This document shows, one piece after another, positions 6,205-8,910 of a DNA stretch of 8,910 bases. The stretch's first letter is position 1. Each line of letters opens with the position of its first letter. Made by a program: the position numbers and the translations under genes. The notes beneath the pieces are model-generated. The model made no database searches. It worked only from the letters and a program-made list of their open reading frames with translations, and had not been told where the DNA came from. Origin of the DNA: JBBPYA01 sp038200385 (GTDB lineage: Bacteria; Actinomycetota; Actinomycetes; Mycobacteriales; Geodermatophilaceae); assembly GCA_038200385.1 (NCBI GenBank), contig JBBPYA010000047.1:1-8910 (forward strand). The letters are read 5' to 3'.

Positions 6205-6236
6205 GTCCTCGCGGGTGGCCGGCCACCCGCGAGGAC
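6205..6236 (-). terminator. Perfect 32-bp palindrome, probable terminator of trpB2
   Basis: The arms GTCCTCGCGGGTGGCC (6205-6220) and GGCCACCCGCGAGGAC (6221-6236) are exact reverse complements with no spacer. In RNA this gives a GC-rich hairpin of about 14 pairs around a minimal loop. It lies 67 bases past the trpB2 stop and about 96 bases before the bagA start, so a terminator that insulates the two units is the simplest reading. No U tract follows, as is common for actinobacterial hairpin terminators. A protein-binding site is the alternative. Confidence 0.55.
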
Positions 6237-6250
6237 ACGGCAACGTGGGA

Positions 6251-6310
6251 GAGGACGGGCTTCGGCGGTCGATCAGACGAGAGGACGGGCTTCGGCGGTC
6301 GATCAGACGA
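6251..6310. repeat. Exact 30-bp tandem duplication across the trpB2 stop codon
   Basis: Bases 6251-6280 and 6281-6310 are identical. The right-hand copy contains the last codons of trpB2 and its TGA (6303-6305); the left-hand copy lies just downstream of that stop. No mismatch has built up, which suggests a recent duplication. The coding sequence is unaffected because the stop in the first-read copy is used. Confidence 0.95.
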
Positions 6311-7676
6311 CGACGGGCAGCCGTTCCAGGGCGCGTTCCACGGCGGCGGCGTCGTGGACGTGGTCGGTCATCCGTCCGGACAGGTAGGCGTCGTACGCCG
6401 CCAGGTCCAGATGACCGTGCCCGCACAACGCGGTCAGGATGACCTTCTCCTCGCCCGTCTCGGCGCACCGGCGAGCCTCGTCGATCGTCACAGCGAGGGC
6501 GTGGGTGGGTTCCGGCGCCGGGACTATGCCCTCCGTGCGGGCGAACTGGACCCCGGCCGCGAAGCAGTCCGACTGCGCTTTGGCGACGGCCTCCATGAGC
6601 CCGAGTTCGTAGATGTGACTGAGCAGCGGGCTCATCCCGTGGTAGCGCAGGCCCCCGGCGTGGATCGGGTCGGGAACGAAGTCGTGCCCGAGGGTGTGCA
6701 TCTTCATCAGCGGGGTCATCCCGGCGGTGTCGCCGAAGTCGTAGGCGTACCGGCCCTGGGTCAGCGACGGGCAGGCGGCCGGCTCGACGGCGCGGATCAC
6801 CGGCGCCATCCGGCCGGCCAGTTTCTCCCGGAGGAACGGGAAGGCCAGGCCGCCGAAGTTGGACCCGCCGCCGGTGCAGCCGACGATCAGGTCGGGGGTC
6901 TCCCCGACCTTGGCCAGCTGCAGCAGCGCCTCCTCGCCGATCACGGTCTGGTGCATCAGGACATGGTTCAGGACGCTGCCGAGGGCGTAGTTGGTGTCGG
7001 CATTCTGCGCGGCGACCTCCACGGCCTCGCTGATCGCGATGCCGAGCGAGCCGGGGGAGTCCGGGTCGGCGGCAAGGATCGTCTTGCCGGCCTGCGTCAG
7101 CTCCGACGGGCTCGGGTGGATCGTGGCACCGAACGTCTCGATCATCATCCTGCGGTACGGCTTCTGGTCGTAGCTCGCCCGGACCTGCCAGACCTCGCAC
7201 TCCAGGCCGTACTGCGCGCACGCGAAGGCCAGCGCCGTACCCCACTGTCCCGCCCCGGTCTCGGTGGTGAGCCGGCGGATCCCGGCGTCGGCGTTGTAGA
7301 AGGCCTGCGGTACGGCGGTGTTCGGCTTGTGCGAGCCGGCCGGGCTGACCCCCTCGTACTTGTAGTAGATCCGGGCCGGGGTCCCGAGCGCGGCCTCGAG
7401 ACGGTGCGCGCGGTACAGCGGGGAGGGCCGCCACAGCCGGTAGATGTCCAGGACGTCGCCGGGGATCTCGACGTAGGAGTCGGTAGTCACCTCCTGGCCG
7501 ATCAACGCCATCGGGAACAGCGGCGCCAGGTCGTCCGGGCCGACCGGCTCCAGGGTGCCCGGGTGCAGCACCGGCGGCGGCGGCGAGGGCAGGTCCGGAA
7601 TGACGTTGTACCAGCGGGTGGGCAGCTCGTCCTCGTCGAGCAGGATCTTGTGCCGGCGTGCGGAGGCGGGGGTCAT
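6303..7676 (-). CDS. trpB2: TrpB2-type tryptophan synthase beta chain homologue (PLP-dependent)
   Basis: The 457-residue protein is a fold-type II PLP enzyme. The PLP lysine is Lys117 in SPAGSHKPNTA, followed by TETGAGQWG at 138-146 (catalytic Glu139) and the cofactor phosphate loop GCTGGGSN at 266-273. The long N-terminal part with RPSPLYRA at 83-90 is typical of the TrpB2 branch, which condenses indole with serine (or phosphoserine in some members) and generally does not rely on TrpA. No trpA or other tryptophan genes are in the window, so a salvage or alternative role is possible. The frame extends upstream to 7763, but ATG 7676 is chosen: family homology starts there and TACGGT sits 6 bases before it. 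Upstream residues overlap the divergent DUF4177 gene. The gene is followed by a tandem repeat and a palindrome. Confidence 0.92.
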   Translation of the reverse strand: MTPASARRHKILLDEDELPTRWYNVIPDLPSPPPPVLHPGTLEPVGPDDLAPLFPMALIGQEVTTDSYVEIPGDVLDIYRLWRPSPLYRAHRLEAALGTPARIYYKYEGVSPAGSHKPNTAVPQAFYNADAGIRRLTTETGAGQWGTALAFACAQYGLECEVWQVRASYDQKPYRRMMIETFGATIHPSPSELTQAGKTILAADPDSPGSLGIAISEAVEVAAQNADTNYALGSVLNHVLMHQTVIGEEALLQLAKVGETPDLIVGCTGGGSNFGGLAFPFLREKLAGRMAPVIRAVEPAACPSLTQGRYAYDFGDTAGMTPLMKMHTLGHDFVPDPIHAGGLRYHGMSPLLSHIYELGLMEAVAKAQSDCFAAGVQFARTEGIVPAPEPTHALAVTIDEARRCAETGEEKVILTALCGHGHLDLAAYDAYLSGRMTDHVHDAAAVERALERLPVVV

Positions 7677-7682
7677 GGCGCG

Positions 7683-7688
7683 ACCGTA
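7683..7688 (-). promoter_or_regulatory. Probable -10 hexamer (TACGGT) of trpB2
   Basis: TACGGT on the minus strand is followed by CGCGCC and then ATG 7676, a 6-base spacing that places the transcription start on the start codon. It supports the shorter trpB2 frame. The opposing hexamer at 7710-7715 is 21 bp away. Confidence 0.5.
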
Positions 7689-7709
7689 CGGCGGGGCGTG
7701 GCCGGTAGC

Positions 7710-7715
7710 TAGGGT
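7710..7715 (+). promoter_or_regulatory. Probable -10 hexamer (TAGGGT) of the DUF4177-RidA-AKR operon
   Basis: TAGGGT is followed by CAGACC and then ATG 7722, again a 6-base spacing that predicts a leaderless message. A second TA-containing hexamer immediately upstream (TAGCTA, 7706-7711) lacks the final T and fits less well. Confidence 0.5.
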
Positions 7716-7721
7716 CAGACC

Positions 7722-7877
7722 ATGACGAAGTGGGAGTACATGACCGCGCCGCTGCTGATCCACGCGACCAAGCAGATCCTGGACAACTTCGGTTCCGACG
7801 GCTGGGAACTCGTCGCCGTCATCCCCGGGCCGAACCCGGAGCAGCTGGTCGCCTACTTCAAGCGGGAGAAGCAGTGA
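7722..7877 (+). CDS. DUF4177-family small protein (Rv3678A type)
   Basis: This 51-residue protein begins MTKWEYMTAPLLIHATKQIL and continues with DNFGSDGWELVAVIPGP and a short basic end, FKREKQ. The WEY start and DGWELV core are the hallmarks of small DUF4177 proteins, and the whole sequence closely resembles the product recalled as Rv3678A, which occupies the same place next to the RidA-like gene. Function is unknown; the size and lack of signal or membrane segments suggest a small cytosolic protein. It is first in an apparent three-gene operon. Its TGA at 7875-7877 overlaps a GTG at 7874 that is in frame with the ridA-like gene. Confidence 0.88.
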   Translation: MTKWEYMTAPLLIHATKQILDNFGSDGWELVAVIPGPNPEQLVAYFKREKQ

Positions 7878-7945
7878 GCGGCTTCCGGGAATCCAGCAGT
7901 GAGCGCCAGCGAGCGGCTTCCGGGGATCCAGCCGTGAGCGCCAGC
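7876..7945 (+). repeat. 35-bp tandem duplication containing the RidA-like gene start
   Basis: Bases 7876-7910 and 7911-7945 are the same except for two substitutions (repeat positions 15 and 23). Each copy carries a GGGA-type Shine-Dalgarno, then GTGAGCGCCAGC, the first codons of the RidA-like gene. Because 35 is not a multiple of three, the first copied GTG (7899) is in another frame and gives a 12-codon ORF ending at TGA 7935-7937, overlapping the GTG at 7934 as GTGA. Confidence 0.9.
7922..7926 (+). promoter_or_regulatory. Shine-Dalgarno candidate (GGGGA) for the RidA-like gene
   Basis: GGGGA lies 7 bases before GTG 7934, good spacing that supports this start over GTG 7874. The duplicated copy has GGGAA in the equivalent place before GTG 7899. 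Confidence 0.4.
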
Positions 7946-8395
7946 GACCGGTTGGCCGAGCTGGGCCTCACCCTGCCGGCGGTCGCGGCACCGGTCGCGG
8001 CGTACGTGCCGACGGCCCGGACCGGCAACCTGGTCTTCACCTCGGGGCAGCTGCCCTTCGTCGACGGCGCGCTGCCGCGCACCGGGCGGGTCGGCGCCGA
8101 GGTCAGTGCCGAGGACGCCACGGCCGACGCCCGGCAGTGTGCCCTCAATGCCCTGGCCGCGGTTGACGCCGAAGTGGGGCTGGACAACGTGATCCGGGTG
8201 GTGAAGGTGGTCGGCTTCGTCGCCAGCGCCGCCGGTTTCACCGGCCAGCCCGGCGTGATCAACGGCGCCAGCGGTCTGCTCGGCGAGGTGTTCGGCGAGG
8301 CCGGCAGGCACGCCCGCAGCGCGGTGGGGGTCGCCGAACTGCCGCTGGGCGCGCCCGTCGAGGTCGAGCTGATCGTCGAGGTCGCGGCGCGGTGA
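7934..8395 (+). CDS. RidA/YjgF/UK114-family protein (Rv3678c type)
   Basis: From GTG 7934 the protein is 153 residues and starts VSASDRLAELGLTLPAVAAPVAAYVP, matching the mycobacterial relative as recalled. RidA-fold landmarks are ARTGNLVFTSGQLP near the N-terminus, the NALAAVDAEVGLDNVIRVVKVVGFV helix-strand segment, and the C-terminal HARSAVGVAELPLGAPVEVEL, where the Arg is the usual substrate-binding residue. Classical RidA proteins hydrolyse reactive imine/enamine intermediates released by PLP enzymes; this longer subfamily has not, to my knowledge, been tied to a substrate. Proximity of the PLP enzyme gene trpB2 is suggestive but the genes are divergent. GTG 7874 would add 20 low-complexity residues encoded by the tandem repeat and is less likely. 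The stop overlaps the next gene by GTGA. Confidence 0.92.
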   Translation: MSASDRLAELGLTLPAVAAPVAAYVPTARTGNLVFTSGQLPFVDGALPRTGRVGAEVSAEDATADARQCALNALAAVDAEVGLDNVIRVVKVVGFVASAAGFTGQPGVINGASGLLGEVFGEAGRHARSAVGVAELPLGAPVEVELIVEVAAR

Positions 8396-8910
8396 CCCGG
8401 ACCCTCGGTACCGGCGGCCCGGCGATCGGACCGATCGGTCTGGGCTGCATGGGGATGTCGTGGGCGTACGGCGAGGCCGACGAGCAGACCGCCACCGCCG
8501 TCATCCTCCGCGCCCTGGACCTGGGCGTGACCCTGTTCGACACCGCCCAGGTGTACGGGCCGTTCACGAACGAGGAGCTGGTCGGCCGAGCGCTGGCCGG
8601 TCGGCGCGACGAGGTGGTCCTGGCCACCAAGACCGGCCTCGTGGTCAGCGGCCCGGACCGCCAAATGACGCGCGACGGCCGCCCGGAGCACGTCCGGACG
8701 TCCCTGCGCGAGTCGCTGGGACGGCTGGGTACCGACCGGGTGGACCTGTACTACCTGCACCGCGTCGACGAGAACGTCCCGCTCGAGGACACCTGGGGCG
8801 CGCTGGCCGAGTGTGTGGCCGACGGCACCGTGCTGCGGCTGGGCCTGTCCGAGGTGAGCGTCGAGCAGGCCGAGCTGTGCCACCGCATCCACCCGGTGTC
8901 GGCGATCCAG
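8392..8910 (+). CDS. Aldo/keto reductase (partial, C-terminus beyond right edge)
   Basis: The first 173 residues are present and the frame is open at the right edge. The protein begins VTRTLGTGGPAIGPIGLGCMGMSWAYG, the opening of aldo/keto reductases of the YhdN/AKR11-13-like type. The catalytic tetrad is complete: Asp50 and Tyr55 in LFDTAQVYG, Lys80 in ATKTG, and His123 in DLYYLHRVD. Such enzymes reduce aldehydes or ketones with NADPH on a TIM barrel; the substrate cannot be inferred. GTG 8392 overlaps the RidA-like stop as GTGA, and a GAGG lies 10 bases upstream, so the gene is probably translationally coupled. In M. tuberculosis the corresponding next gene is, as I recall, a metallo-beta-lactamase-fold protein, so the operon content differs here. 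Confidence 0.92.
   Translation, partial: MTRTLGTGGPAIGPIGLGCMGMSWAYGEADEQTATAVILRALDLGVTLFDTAQVYGPFTNEELVGRALAGRRDEVVLATKTGLVVSGPDRQMTRDGRPEHVRTSLRESLGRLGTDRVDLYYLHRVDENVPLEDTWGALAECVADGTVLRLGLSEVSVEQAELCHRIHPVSAIQ

Noticed and set aside
6106..7434. 442-residue minus-strand frame across the trpB2-bagA gap
   Set aside because: Shadow of trpB2 in another frame; runs through the palindrome and repeats, which confirms it is non-coding.

Overview
The window is chromosomal DNA from a high-GC actinomycete. Third positions are overwhelmingly G/C, GTG starts are common, and the gene content is an actinobacterial core locus. From memory of Mycobacterium tuberculosis, it matches the Rv3678c-Rv3683 neighbourhood read in reverse: metallophosphoesterase, PonA2, WhiB4, the Get3/ArsA-like pair Rv3680/Rv3679, a DUF4177 protein and a RidA-family protein. 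Genus cannot be fixed from the sequence. No RNA genes, insertion sequences, CRISPR arrays or integration sites were seen.

Layout, left to right: (1) 1-487 (-), membrane-anchored metallophosphoesterase, cut by the left edge. (2) 531-995 (+), GatB/YqeY-domain protein, divergent from it. (3) 1015-3477 (-), bifunctional class A penicillin-binding protein (PonA2 type) with a PASTA-like domain and a Pro/Lys/poly-Gly tail. (4) 3607-3930 (+), WhiB4/WblA-type iron-sulfur regulator, divergent from ponA2. (5) 3945-5075 and 5072-6109 (-), two Get3/ArsA-like ATPases overlapping by 4 bases. (6) 6303-7676 (-), TrpB2-type tryptophan synthase beta homologue, an addition relative to the mycobacterial order. 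(7) 7722-7877, 7934-8395 and 8392-8910 (+), an apparent operon of DUF4177 protein, RidA-like protein and aldo/keto reductase, the last cut by the right edge.

Functionally, the left half joins cell-wall synthesis (PonA2), a redox-sensing regulator (WhiB4) and a heterodimeric Get3-like ATPase, a combination kept together across actinobacteria. The right half is small-molecule metabolism: a PLP enzyme, a RidA-like protein that may deal with reactive imines/enamines, and an NADPH-type oxidoreductase.

The most striking non-coding pattern is that every transcription unit except whiB4 has a TANNNT -10 hexamer placed 6-8 bases before its start codon, the geometry of leaderless transcription. Two of the divergent gene pairs fit both promoters in 43-45 bp. 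Other structures are a perfect 32-bp palindrome between trpB2 and the ATPase operon, an exact 30-bp tandem duplication across the trpB2 stop codon, a 35-bp tandem duplication that copies the translation start of the ridA-like gene, a G-quadruplex-type tract upstream of the ATPase operon, and a possible 20-codon leader ORF stop/start-coupled to whiB4. I see no wholly new multi-gene system; the novelty lies mainly in expression architecture and in the split active-site pattern of the ATPase pair.
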